A stretch of DNA of 64,000 nt from Pricia antarctica (GTDB lineage: Bacteria > Bacteroidota > Bacteroidia > Flavobacteriales > Flavobacteriaceae). Shown piece after piece: positions 24,923 to 39,900 of the stretch. Below the pieces are notes generated by a model that had not been told where the DNA came from, searched no databases, and worked only from the letters and a program-made list of their open reading frames with translations. Made by a program: the position numbers and the translations under genes. How positions within the stretch are numbered: the first letter of the stretch is position 1; each line of letters starts with the position of its first letter. The DNA is taken from positions 79,212 to 143,211 of the forward strand of contig DRGL01000015.1 in NCBI GenBank assembly GCA_011050085.1, read 5' to 3'.

Positions 24923-27900
24923 TTAGCGATATAGGGTAAAGTGTCCGACGAATTCACGATCATCGTTCTCTCCTTTCAATTTTATAATGTACCAGTAATC
25001 TCCAGTCGGCAATGCGGTCTGTTGGTAAAAACCGTCCCATCCACGGTCACCTTGTCTCATTCGATATACCTCCCTACCATAACGATCGAAAATGATGGTT
25101 AGTATTTGTGGGAAGCCCTCATCGTTGCGTGGTTTCCAATATTGATTTTCGCTATCTCCATTTGGGGAGAAGAAATTAGGAATCTCAATATCGATGAACT
25201 CGATAAAGATATTGGCCGTAGCCTCGCATCCGTTTTCATCTACTACCCGAACAACATAGGTATCGGTTCGGTTGACCATGAAGGTATTGTCTTCACCATT
25301 GTTTACGTCTCCGAAATAAATGGTATAGTCATCCCGTCCCCCGTTTACGGTCGCCGTTAGTTCGTTAACGTTGCTCTGTGCAACGCTTATGGTCAAAGGC
25401 TCATAATCTTCGGTTTCAAAACTATGGGTTACAATGCATCCGTTGGCATGTGATATGGCGATATAATGTGATCCGGGCAGGGTATCACGGAAGAACGGAT
25501 TAAGCTGCATATCGGCTGGATCAGTAGAATCTAGAGCATAAAGCACATCATTGGCTATACTGTTGTCGTCTAGCACAATGTTGATGTAATTGGTCGGACT
25601 ATTATTCTCACAACCATATATCGTCTCTACCGTAGCATTGAGATTGACCCCTGCTTCGATAGTGACAACTATATTCTCGTCACACCCCATGGCATCCCTT
25701 ATAAATAGAATATAATCACCTGCCGCCAAATCGGATAGCACTGTTCTATCTTGAACAAAATTACTTTCGAAACTGAAACGGGTACTATACGGTGCAGTAC
25801 CTCCGGAAATCGTAAGGTCGATGGAGCCATTTTCCTCACCTGCGCACAGTTCGGGAAGTGCTGTAGCGGTTACTGCCAATACTTCTGGCTCGGTAATGGT
25901 ATATTGCATCGTTATAAAACAACCGTTCCGGTCTTGAGCGATTATGGTATATGTTATGCCAGTGGGCGAACCAGCGAGATCTGTGAATACGTTTTCATCG
26001 CTGAATTGGTTCAGGTTGGGCGAAATAGCATATTGATAAGGTCCAACACCTCCTTCTAGTTCCACAGTGATTGTGCCGTCACTGGAACCATTACAGCTGA
26101 CATCGGTGAAATTATTGGGGTCAAGCAAGGATAACGCGTCCGGCTCATTTATGACCACTCTTTGTGGCTGGGTAGTACAATCATCACTCAATACATTAAC
26201 GTAATATGTTCCTGCCGATAGATTATCAAACGTTCCATCAGAAACAGGGCCTGCAATACGGTCTGCTGCGTTTAATTGCGTATAATCAAGACTGTTTTGG
26301 TTTGAACCTCGGTAGTTGTCGTAAAGTTCGAACCTATAATTCCCTAATCCTCCTGCGGCCCTGGCAAAAATTAGGGCCGTATTGTCCCCATTACAGTTGA
26401 TAACTGCCGCAGATGTGTCTAAGGTCAATGTCAATGGTATGATACTACTTTCCACAATGGTGTTCGAAGCTACTGCGGGGCAAGAATTAACGGCATCCCT
26501 AACTTCATAGCGATAACTATCAGCATTAAAAACTCCGGTAGTTGGAAGAATGACACTGTTTCCGGTCATGGCTATCCAAGTTGAAGTGCCTACACGTCGG
26601 TATTCGTAAGAACCGCTTATACCTCCAGAGGCGGAAAGTTCAAGCTCAACCCCGGTAGTACAAGTCAACGGACTTGTACGGATCAAATCCGCTACCACTT
26701 CTGTCGGGTTTGTAATGTTTTCAATCGGTGTTTCAAAGCTACAGCCAAAGTCATCGCTAATGGTAATGCTATAGAAACCAGTATTAAGATTATTGAACGT
26801 AGCCCCGGTTTGAATGACCGAAGTTCTTATCAGTGTTGTTCCGGATGCATCATTATAAACATTTAGACGATATCGATAGGTTGGCGAAACGTTTCGTACG
26901 GTATTGACCGTTGCCGTTACACTGGCCGTATTTCCATTAAAACAGCTAAGTGGTGTTGCTGAAATGGTAGCCGCGATATCTTCTGGCCGTATCAAGGTAA
27001 TCGAACTTGTTTCTACACAATTTTTGGTATCTGTTACCACAACGGTATAGTCACCAGCGGCCAAGTTTTGGAACACGAATCCCTCGACATTAGTCTCGGT
27101 ATACACTTGTGTTGTAGTGGTATTGTTCAATTCGATGGTATATGGCCCGTATCCGCCTGATGGGTCAATAAAAATGACGCCTTGGTCATTGGTACAACTT
27201 GGGTTTTTCAGTTCGTTTTGAACAATAGTTATTGGAGTTGTCGGGGCAGAAATCGTAATAGTGTTTGATTTCTTTTCACATCGAGGCGCATCAGTTTGTA
27301 TAATATTTACATAGTAACTACCACCTACAAGGTCGTTCACAGTAAAGGATGCTGCCGTATTTCCGGTTATCAAAGCTGAAACAGGAGTGTCATTACTATC
27401 GAACACTTGATAATCATAGCTGCCCGTATATCTATCGATTGTAACCTCAAAACGTCCACCAGAGGTCGCATCGTTCAAACATTCCTCATCGGCAAGTTTG
27501 GTAGCGCTGACGAGCATAATTTTGGGGTCTGCAACCGAATGCACTGTATCAATTCGACAACCGGTATCCAAATTCGTGATTGCTATCGCATAATTCCCAA
27601 CGCCAAGACCAGTAAATACACCGGTGTTATTGGTCTGGTTGTAAGTTACATTGATTCCGGAAATAACATACTCCAAGTTCGGCGTAGCAAACGCTGGAAC
27701 AACGGTTACGGATACTGTTATATTTTCATCGAACGTAGCACAACTTACAGGTTGATCAACATTTACAACTGCATCGCTGATACTTACAAATGGCGCAATA
27801 CTTGTAGTGGTAGAGCTCATACAGCCCTTGCTATCATAGATGTTTATGGTATAATTGCCACCCGCAAGATTTGTTTCGGTATACGATGAGTTTGAACCGT

Positions 27901-30900
27901 TCTGAACGGTTATCGCATCACCTACTGCAACCGTTGCCGGATTATCGTTGTTGATGAACTCGTAACGTACATATATCCCTGAACCTCCTGTTACTCCAAT
28001 AATATCAATAATCGGATAGTCGGTTTTATTGCCTGTAGTACAGCTGAAGGTTACAGGTGCGGGTGCAGGAACGCTAACAGCCGACGCCGGTTGGTCTATG
28101 GTTTGGGTTGTCATTGCCTGACAATCATTGGACCCGGTTGCCGTTATGGTATATCCAGCTGATGTTGTCGTTTGGGCCAGCCCTGTAAATTCGGCCGATG
28201 TATTTGTAGAACTTGTCGGATTTATAGTAACCACACCACCATCCCGATCGGTAATTTGGAACGTGTAAGGTCCTACTCCATTATCGAGCACACTTACTGA
28301 AATGGTGCCGTTAGCATCGCCGAAACAAACTACGTCAGTGAAGCTATCCACACTTAATATGGGATCTACTTGCGGCTGTAACGATTTTCGAATCGTTTTT
28401 GAACAAGATTGGTCGTCGGTTATTGTAAAAGTATATTCCCCTTCTTGGGTCAGATTATTGAAAATACCAGTAGTATTCGATGGTTGTGGCGTTGAACTAT
28501 CTGGGAAGACGACCGTGTAGGTAAAGTTTCCTGAAGACCCACCGGTTTGCGTAATAGTAATCTGCCCACCAGGGTCTGTTGTACAATCGATAGGTTTAAC
28601 AACAGTTGCCAAAGGCATAATTTCTTCATATAGATTAACTGAAAAAGAGGTTGTATTGGTACAGTTCCATTGGTCGCTTACAAGCACTTGATATTGACCA
28701 GCTCCAAGACCGCCGAAAATAGTGCTGACCTGTAAGGCTCGCAGATTTTCAAAGGCCGATGTGCCAGTGTTGAACCGCTGCAGTTGATAGCTATAGTTGC
28801 TGCCTTGCCCGCCCAACACATTGACTACCTGAATCTCTCCTTCAAAATTTGTACAGTTCTCCACATTCACTTGAAGGTCTGCGGATATTGGAGTCGGATC
28901 GATCAAATTCACGTTCGGCAATTGTTGTAAACAGCCATTGCTATCGGTAACCCATATTTGGTAATCGGTTCCTGTCGCACTACCGGAAAGATTTTCGAAC
29001 AGTGGACTATTTTGGAAAACGCTGGCATCGGCTGGAGCGGGATTAGTTGCAATATCAACGAAATATGAATATCCGCCCCATCCTCCGAGCACATCAATTA
29101 CTTCAATGCTACCGTCATTCAGCGCACAGGTAACATCGGTTTTATAGGTGTCTCCAGTAATAGCTGCTGTGGGTCCTGATATTGTAAAGTTTTCCATGTT
29201 TTCACAAGTCGGCGCGTTATTTTGGCTTATTATGACATAAAAGGCTCCTGCAGGCAGAGTAATTCCTGCGGTCGGACCATTGGATGCCTCGGTCCCTATT
29301 GAAACGGATGTGTCATCACCGGTATTTGCAGGAGTTCCGTTGGTATTGAAAATTTCCCAATCGAAACCTCCTGGATAAGTTGCATCGACAAGTTCTAAAG
29401 TAATTTCCCCAGTTGCCGTACCGAAACAGACCACATCGCTAATTTTGGTAATATCGATAGTAAAGGTATTTGGATCTAAAAGTCTTTCGGATGTGGTGGT
29501 GATACACCCCGTATCTAGATGTCTGACCAAGAAATTGTGGGTTCCTATGCCTAGATTTGGGAATACATTAGATGTCTGGTAAGTGGCACCGTTATCTATA
29601 CTGTACTCAAATTTCGATGCATCGCTGTTCGTTGAAATAACGCTAACGGTAATTTCTCCATCATTCCCAGGGCTACAGCTAATGAAATTAGTAATTGCAG
29701 CAGAAGCCGATAACAATTCATCGTATGTGTTTATAGTCGCTGTCTGGGTACCTACACATCCTTTATCGTCATAGACATTGATGGTATAGGTTCCACCCAT
29801 AGCATTGGTCTCGATATACTTGCTGTTCGATCCTTTATATACTTGTATCGGATCGGCCGGGCCGGTCGTGGTTGTCGGGTCATCGTTGTTGATGAACTCA
29901 TATGTAACAAAATTGTTCGAACCACCGTTGGCCCCTGTTATTTCAATACTGGCATTGTTCGGATTGTTCCCAGAAGTACACCCAAACTGCACCACTATTG
30001 GCGCATCCGCAATAATAGCGTCGGGTTGTGTAATGGTTTGCGTAATTTCCGTTGTACAGTTATTATCGCCTCTGCCAGTAATCGTATAGGTGATTCCTGT
30101 AGCGCTTCCTTCAAGACCTGTAAATGTGGCGCTCAAATTGGTCGCAATACTAGGTGCATAAGGTAAGGTCAATGAACCTCCTGTGGCTGCCGTAATTTCG
30201 AAAGTATAAGGTGAAATACCATTATCCGTTGTACTTACCGTAATCGTACCGTCATTATCCCCGATACAAGTAACATTAGTAAAAGTATCTATCTGTAAAA
30301 CAGGTTCTACCCTTGGGAATAATTCTTGTGTTATGGTCTTTGCACATTCATGGCCAGCGGCCTGGTCAGTAATAGTAAACGTATACACACCAACTTCGGT
30401 CAAAGAGGCAAAAACACCTGTTGTATTCGAAGGCTGCGGCGTTGTACCATCAGGGAAAGCAACGGTGTACACAAAATTGCCGGAGCCACCGGATTGCGTA
30501 ACTGTAATTTCCCCACCGGGGCTTACGACATCACAATCGATAGCTTTTACCACGGTTGCCAATGGTTTAATTTCATCGTACAATACTTGCTCAGCGGTCG
30601 TAAAAGTACAGGTCCACTGGTCGTTGATCACTACTTGATATCTACCTTCACCAAGACCGTTGAAGATTGTAGTATTTTGTGCACTTCTCGTGTTTACAAA
30701 CGTGGTACCATTGAATTGCTGTAATTGATAGGTATAGTTACTTCCTTGTCCGCCCGCAACATTGAAGACTTCAAGTACGCCCTCGATATTGTCACAATTC
30801 GCCACGTTGACTCTTAAGTCTGCAGAAATTGCTGTAGGATCGATAAGGTTGACGTTCGCAAATTGCGCCAAACAACCCTTGGCATCCGAAACCCAAACTT

Positions 30901-33900
30901 GGTAGTCGGTGCCGGTAACACCGCCTGAAAGGTTACTGAAAGATGTTGTTGTTACAAAACCCGAATTGTCCGTTGGAGCTGGTGCAGTAGCATCTGCAAC
31001 ATAGTATGTGTAATCAGCCCAACCACCTGAAACGTTACTTATTGTGATGGTACCATCATTTAGGGCGCAAGTGACATCGGTTTTGTCCACAGTTGCATTT
31101 ATGGCATTGCTCGGGCCGGCGATAGTAAAGAAATCCATGGCCGTACAACTCGGATCCGAACTTTGCGTGATATCTACACGATAGCTGCCGGCAGGAAGTG
31201 CAAACGGTACAGTTGGTCCAACGTTGGACGAAACAAGTGGTGTTGTGGTAATTATTGTGTCATCGCCTAAAGCTAGTGTACCTTGAGAATTATATACCTG
31301 CCACGTAAAACCTCCGCTATAGGGTTTTACAGGGTTATTTATTTCAAAAACTACCGTTCCATTGTCTCCAAAACAAACAACATCTGTAGTGGTGCTCGTA
31401 ATTTCAAAAGTATTCGGATCTTTGATTTCAAAAACGGTCTCGACGATACATCCGGTATCATGGTTCGTTATTCTTCCTATATAATTTCCGACTCCTAAGC
31501 CCATGAATAGATCAGATGCCTGATTCGGTGCGTTGTACGCATTATTTGTGCCCTGAACGGAATAGGAAAGGTCAGGGGTAGCGCTCGATGGGGAAACGGT
31601 AACCGCAAGAGTGACTTCGGCGTCGTCTCCAGGTGCGCAGGTGACATCACGAGTAATAGTAGATGTCGGATTGCTTATTTCTGTATAAGTAGCTATAGTC
31701 GCTGTAGTTGTACCAATACAGCCTTTATCATCATATACGTTTATGGTATAGTTGCCACCAATGATGTTGGTTTCTGTATAGGAGTCATTCGTACCGTTTT
31801 GTACGACAATGGCATCGCCTATTGCAGGGCTAGTTGGGTCATCGTCATTGATGAACTCATAGCGTACGAAAGTACCAGAGCCTCCGCTTGCGCCGGAAAT
31901 GGTGATAGTGGCATTTCTAGGACTGTTCCCTGTGGTACAGTTAAATTCTACGACCGTTGGAGCCGGTACGGTAATAATCGTAGGCTCAGAAATTACGATT
32001 CCGAAAATATCGGTGAAACAATCATTGTTTCCTGTCCCCCTTAGGTCATAAGTGCCAGCAGGAAGGTTTTCGAAAACGGTTCCATTCAAGACGGCGCTCG
32101 CGGGCATAGGAGTTAAAGTATAGGTTAATGGATTAATGCCGTTATTCGTTTCCGATACGGTTATACTACCATCGGCACCACCGTTACAGGTCACATCAGT
32201 ATGGACTTCGCTAAATTCCGGAAGAACCGCATCAGGCACATCGATTATAATCGATTTTACACAGTTCGGAGGACTCGTGCTGATATCATAAATATTTACA
32301 TTATATGCTCCGGCAGCACTTGCGTTTGGCCAAGCATGAGGGTTAGAGGGCAATGCGGCTCTGGGTTCGTCCACGGATCCCGGGCCGTCGATTTCATACT
32401 CGTAATTTCCCGATCCCGAAGTTACTTCGATAGTAATTTCTGCATAACCCGCCGAGCCTATTTCACAATCCAACAAAGCAGTTTGTCGTATCGTAAACTG
32501 TAATGGCGGTTGAATATCGAAAGTCTCCATGTCGGAACATCCGTTCAGATCACGTATTTCTATGGTCTGCCCCAATCCGGAGCTTAGTCCACTTACTGTA
32601 TACTCATTACTTCCATTAAAGGTGATATTTTGGAACGCTCCTCCGTTCAAACTGATTTGATAAGGCGATATTCCAACGGCATCCAAAGAAACCAACACTT
32701 CAAAATTACCTTCGTTGACACATTCGTCAACAATGGATAGTGAAATATCCGGCGTTGGGTCGAGGGCTACAGTTACCGTATCTGATTGGATACAATCGTT
32801 GGCATCCTTAACGTAGACGATATAATCACCAGATTCTACATTTGCGAAAGAAGTTACTACCCACCCTACAGAGGAAGCGGTCGGCGCAGGTTCCGTGTCC
32901 AACAAATATTGGAACTCATATGGCGCGGTACCGAATTGTGCACGTGCGTCAATTGCTCCGGCATCCACATTACAGTTATCATTTTTAGGGGATGATGCGG
33001 TAATGGCCAATACGTTGGAAGATTCGATAATCGTAAAATCGGGACTACTAATAGAACAGCCATTATTGGTTCCACCAATTTCTTTGAATAGGATGTAATA
33101 TACCCCTTGCGTCAACGTCCCAAAGTTGGTGATGGAAATCGCTCCAGTAGGAGGGTTAACGGTAGCGCTACCATTAAAACCGACCGGGACGTTCGATTGG
33201 GCATTGAAAATTTCATATTCAACACTGGTAGCTAACACATCATAATTTTCGAATGTAAAACTTACGTTACCGTCTGCGGCTCCCTTACAGGTTACATTGG
33301 ATACAACATCTAAACTTGCAGTCATCTTTGACGGCGAATTTATAGGCGTCGCAGCTGTTTCAAAATAATAACAGTTAGTGGTAATGTCATGTACTACAAA
33401 AGTATAAGTGATACCAGGGGTAAGACCTGTAAAAATTGTTGTATCGCCACCAGGAGTAGATGCTGGTTGGTACGTAGATGAATATGGACTTGAATAGGTT
33501 TCCAAAGTTGCAAATTCATAATTGCCACTACCGACTGTCGATGATACGGTTACTGTCGCCATACCGCCTGTCGTACAGTCCATGGTCAATGCACTGACAT
33601 CGATATCAAGATCATCTGGCGGTGACGCGATGATGTTGGTAGTACGTGCCGAACAACCGTTGGCATCCACAACATCAACCTCATAAATACCGAATTCTAA
33701 AATAGCGAAGGTATGATCCTCTCCTCCTGCCGTAGTAACGTAAGTATCTGAATAACCGTTGTTACCGGTAAGGTGATAGGTATATTCCGCAGTTCCTCCG
33801 CCTAAATTTTCAACAGTAATGGATCCTGGATCCGTTCCAGAGGATGCATTACATGTGATCGGCACTAAATCCACATTATAAGTGATAGCGTTCGGTTCGG

Positions 33901-36900
33901 TAATGGATATTGGGTAAGGTACTGAAGTACATCCCTTGTCATCGGTAACCCGCACTTCATAGTCCCCTGCAGGAAGGCCTGAGGTTTGCGTACCATAGTT
34001 TGTAGAGGTATTGGTCTCGATAATCTCGATCGTATATCTTGGGTTTCCGATTCCTGTATCGATAACGACATTCAAAGAGCCTGTCATATCACCGTTACAA
34101 AAGATATTTGTAGCAGAAATGGAGGTAATTATAGGAAGTTCCGCTGGAGTTACCATAACGGGCGATGTTATAACTGTACAAACGGTAGGGGCACTAGTAT
34201 CGGTAACCCGGAAAATATATGTGCCATCCGTGGTCGTACTGAAAACGTTACCCGTAAAATTCGTTGTAGCGTACGTAGATCCATTGTCGTCTGACCATTC
34301 GTAGCTATAGGTTCCTGAACCGCCGTTGGCATTCACAGTGACCTCACCGGGGGCTATACAGGTCAAGTCAGGGTCAAGAACCGCATTTGCGGTCAGTTGC
34401 GGTGCTATAGTTACGGGTATTGCCGTTCCGATACAACCAAATCCGTCTTTTACGTTTACGGTATAGGAACCGTTCGATAGATTCTGAAAATTATATGAAG
34501 TAGCTGTTGAAGGGCTAGGCGTTAACCAAGGACCACCGTTCAAGCTAAATTGATAGCCTCCGTTACCAGAGGTAACAATAAGCTGAATCGCCGCATCATT
34601 ATTTCCGGAATAACAAGCGGTCGGAGTAACATCGAATGTTGGGTTTGCCGGTGCCGCAACTACGATGGCCGCATCGATAAGGTCATCGCAGCCATTGGCA
34701 TCAAGTCCACGAACGAAATAGGTGCCATCAGTAACAATGGTGAAGGTGTTATTGTTTTGGTAGGGTCGTATGACCGCACCTACATTGTCCTCGAGTCGGT
34801 ATTGATAAGTAGGTGTACCCCCACTAATGGAAGCAGTGAGTGTTGCACCGCCATTGTCACACGTATATGCTGTAGTGATATTGGCTGTCGTTACCAGTGC
34901 GGCAGGTTGCGAGATGACTGCATCAAAAGGAATCGAGCATGAGGTACTTAATACATCTCGAACCACAAGATTCACTGTTCCTGCCGAAAGACCTGAAACG
35001 GTCACAGTAGCGGAAGTTTCTGGACCAGTGAAGCTAGTACCGTTATCAATGGAATATTCAAACCCATTTACAGGATCGAAATTTGTAACCATAAAAGTAG
35101 CTGTACCATCTGAAAGTCCGTTACAGCTTACATTCGTTGAACCTGTGAGTGTTGCCGTGAAAGTATGGCCAGGCTCGACAATCACATCTGTATCAACAGT
35201 ACAGCTTTTGCCATAATCTACTGTTATGGTGTGGGTGCCTACGGCAACATTATTAAAAACATTGGATGCCTGTACAGTTCCGCCATCGATACTGTAGGTA
35301 TACGTCGAATCGTTTGGTGATACGGTGATATTTCCTGTCCCGTCGCAATTGAAGTCCGTTGAGGTGATCAACGTTGGTTCTGTGGGCAGGGTGTCGATAA
35401 TCACCGTTGTTGGTATGGTATACACACAATTGATGGCATTCGCATCGCGAACTTCTATTATGTACGAATCATCATCTAGATCAGTAAAGGCAATGCCGCC
35501 CGTGGTCGAAACTGACCAAGCGCCTCCATTTATGCGATACTGATAATTGCCAGAACCACCTGTTGTGGCGATTACGCTGCCCACAGTAATCTCACCAAGC
35601 TCGAGACAGGTATAGTCCTTAGTAATTTCCGCCTCCGCTACGATGGAATCCGGTTCCGTAATCGTTATTGGCAATGTCGAATCACAACCACTTGCATCCC
35701 GTACACGTACCACATAATCAGCGCCTGCCAGCAGGTTTTGGAAGGATGTATTTATCTGGTAGGCAACCAATATAGTTGATGATGTGTTCTCCAATTGGTA
35801 TTGATACGGTGCGTTGCCACCAGTTATTGCTACATCGATGGCCCCTGTAGATGCTCCGTTACAGGTTACATCGGTAACCGTTGGCATAATGACAATCTGA
35901 GGACTTTGAATTATGGTAATATCGGTTACTTCTTCGCAAAACGGTACCGTTCCAGAGTTGTCCCGAACATACACATCGTAATCTCCCGCTGTTTGTGCTA
36001 CGGGGTTGCTGTTCGAGAAATCGGTTGCTGTTGGCGTGGCCCCATCTGCAACAACGGCATAAACGTAATTACCATCACCGCCAGTGGCCGCAATAATAAT
36101 ATCTGTAGTTGTTGCGCAGGCCGTAATGTTGGCGGCGGTTGCGGAAACTGTGATTTCGGGCTCGATAATGTGTTGAATAGGTGTTCCTTCACATCCATAC
36201 GCATCTTTTACGTTTACATTGTATGTTCCTGACCCAAGAGCAGTAAAGGTATAGGTGGTCGCGGAGCTTGGCGATGGCGCAATCCATGGCCCACCGTTGA
36301 TGTTGAACTGATACGAACCGTTTCCATCAGTGACATTGATAGTAATCTCAGCATCGGCATTTCCGGAATAACAATCAGTTTCAATAGTCGTAAATGCAAC
36401 GGTATCTGGGGCGCCCACCGTAATCGGAACGGTCGTTTCACAGGAATTGATATCCCGCACCCGAATTATATAGTCACCCGGGGTAAGGCCGGTAAAGGTG
36501 TCTGAAGTCTGAAACGCTTGTAGTACTATAGGAGTTGCGGAGGTATCTTCCAATTGATAGGAGTATGCGGGCGTTCCTCCGGTCGGTGTTGCTTTGATTG
36601 TAGCATCATCCAAACAAGTACTTGGTGAGATGATGGTAGCTGTCGCCGTTAGAGTGTTCGGTTCTGAAAGGTTTGGCGATATGGTCACGCTACAGGTGGA
36701 ATCGGCCACATCACGTATCGTGATATTGGTTGTACCGGCACTTAGACCCGTTAATGTTAAGGGAGATGTAGTTTCAGGTCCGATAAAAGTGGCGCCGTCC
36801 GTAGTATATTCGTATCCGGTCGTCGTGTTGAAGTTTTCTACATCAAAGGTAACAGAGCCGTCGGATGCGCCATTACAGCTTATGTTCGTAGTAGCGGTAA

Positions 36901-39900
36901 TATTGGCTTCCAATGCCCTTCCGGCTTCTACTAGCACATCAACCGATACTTCGGCAGGGCATTTTGCAGGTGGCTGTGTAGCCAATAGATCATCAATAGC
37001 AAGGTCGTTACCGTTGATTACGGCAGAATTGGTTCTGATAACTATATCAAGGTTTGGATTACTACCGGGATTGAGGTCTACAGAGTAGTTTCTCCAGTCA
37101 TTAGGGCCGGAGTTTTTAGGAACAAAGCCAGTAGTTGTACTTGCAATAATAGTTCCACTGGGATCTACCAGTTGAATTTCAAAAGAGGGATCTCCACCAG
37201 ATGTGCCCTGGCGCAAAAGGTTCATTGCCCATAAGGAAATGGAAATATCTTGATTCTGCAATACTTCAATGTTCCTTTTGGCATAAACGATTCCACCGAC
37301 GCCAGCGACGCCACCTACATTTATAGCCAGATAGCGGCCATCTGTGTTTCCGGTATGGTCATTAGGGCTTATCCAGGTACCATATATATTGGTCAGTCTA
37401 TTCGTAACCACATATTCACCATCCTGTAGATTGGGATTTGTTCCAAAGGCAGGGCATGATTCTGTTCCGTCTTGGGGCTCATAGCAATATACCGGGTCAA
37501 TTTCCGTGATCGGCGTATTGTTACCAAAACCGAAGTCTTCCGTTAATAACGTGCTAGGCGGAATTACAGTAGTAATTACGTAGTTCACGGTAACAATATG
37601 GGTACCGGCTGAAACATCCGTGAAAACGTTGGAATCCGCAGGTGTGTTTAGTACATTATCAATTTCATAGGTATAGTCGTATAACGGATCGTCAGGATTG
37701 ACCGTGATGGTTGCATCACCGTCACAGAAATAATCGAGGCTGGTCGTTACGCCCGGCGGGGTCTGAGCTGGTAGCACGGTAAGATCCATAGGAAGCGAAC
37801 AATTGTTTGCATCTCTTACGAATACGGTGTAATCTCCTGGGAATAGATTTGAAATATTACTGGCTTGGTAGGTAGCTCCTCCATCAAAACTATATGCATA
37901 TGGCGCAGAACCTCCCCGGGCATTTACAATACGGACCTCTGCCCCCATCGAAGGATTACATTCGATAAGTTCGGCGACCAATGCCGATGCCGATAAGGTA
38001 AACGGTTCGGAAATAGTATGAACCTGCGAAATTTCACAGGAGCTGCTGTCCTGTACCCGTATATTATAGCTACCTGCCGGAAGATTCGGAAAGGTGTTGG
38101 TTGTTTGATAGGTAAAACCATCGTTAATACTATAACGATACGCAGTGCTCCCCCCGGTAGCATCAATGGTTATGGTAGATTGTGAAGTGCCGCTACATAG
38201 AACCGGAGTGCTGGTTACCGTAACCGCCAATGGATCATCTTTGCTGATATTGAGGTCGTAAACTGCCTCACAGAAATTGGTCCCTCCGTTTTTGTCCCTT
38301 GCATAGACGTCATAATCGCCGATAGCTGATATCGTTCGGGTAGTGGCAGCACTAAAGTCACTTGGACTGGGGGTTGCTCCATCAGCAACTATAGCATATA
38401 CAAAGCTATTGTCCCCACCCGCAGCAATTAAAGTTGCCTCGGTAGTGTTGCTACATTCCGGAATTGGGGGTGCCGATGCTGAAACGGTTACAGCGGGTGA
38501 AATTACGCTAGTCTGCGTTCCAGCGGTACAGCCAAATTGATCTTGTACATTAATAGTGTAAGAACCTGAACCTAAATTGTCGAAAACATACGAGTTCGGC
38601 GTAGCCGAATCAGGAGATTCAAAGGGATTGCCGTTAATACTGAATAAAAGTCCGCCGTTGCCGCCAGACACTGTTACTGTAATAGTTGCATCGTTGGCGC
38701 CTGAATAACACTGTGTAGCTACAGTGGTGTATGTGAAAGTTGCTGGAGCCGTGATATTTATAGGGGTGTCGATTTCATCGTCGCAGCCGTTATTATCAAG
38801 CACTCTTACAATGTAACTGCCATCGGTGACATTAGTAAACGTCGTTTCAGGCTGATAGGTTCTTATGACACCGCCGGATGTATCTTCCAATCTATACTGA
38901 TAGGGAGCTATTCCATCATTCGCGCTGGCCGTTATTGTAGCACCGGTATTATTACAGGTCCAAGCTGTGGTAATCGCTGCCGAAGCAACTACAGCCGCAG
39001 GCTCGGTGATGGTTCTATCGATACTCACACTACATGACGGTTCGTCTACTTTTCTTAGGATAAACGTATAAGCTCCCGGACTTAATGGTGTAGCCGTAGT
39101 AACGGGTGATACGGTTGAAGTTGTAAAAGTAGTACCACCATCGGTAGAGTATTCAAAACCGGAGGAAGTATTAAAATTAGTCGCTGTAAAGGTTACGCTG
39201 GCATCGTTTTCGCCGTTACAACTTGCATTTGTAGTACTTGTTATGTTTGCCTCAAATCGGTTTCCCGCTACAACAGTTACTGGAGTTGATACAGTTTTAA
39301 CACAGACTTCAGGAGTCTGAAAAATTTGTATGTCGTCGATGGCGACATCGTTACCGCTGTTGCCCACCTTTTCGGTTCTGACCACGAAGTCTAAGGTGGT
39401 GTTGCTTCCGGGATTTAAGTTGGCGGTAAATTGGTGCCAGTCATTGGCGTTTTGGTTTTTAGGAATGTCGCCTGTTCGTATTGATTGTACGATGGCATCC
39501 GTGCCGGGATTTCTGATTTCTATAGTTAGGTCAGGGTCAAGTTGGTTGCCACTACGAAGAAGATTGAACAACCATAATTCTATACTAATCGGCCGGTTTG
39601 GAATAATATCGTTGATGGCCTTTCGATAAATAATCTGGCCTGGGCTGGGCGTACCGACATTAATGACCAAAAAACGGCCATCGGTACCGGATGGGTTCGT
39701 ATGGTCGTTGGGGTTCCGCCAAGCGCCAAATGGGTTTACTATTCTTGGTGTCACCGCATATTCGTAATCGTTGATTTGATTGTCGGTGTCGTTCGGTCTT
39801 CCGCCCGGTATCGTATTAGAAGTCTGGTCTTCATAAAAATAGCCAGATGTGTTCGGGTTGGAAATGGTTACACCGGTGCCAAAATCTTCCAACAAAAGTA

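Noticed and set aside
27407..27889. Long plus-strand open frame (160 codons) opposite sprB, and several similar ones (29805-30166, 30326-30724, 34550-34942, 36594-37088)
   Set aside because: They are antisense shadows of the low-complexity, repeat-rich sprB gene. Their products look unlike proteins (Ser/Arg/Cys-rich) and none has a family signature.
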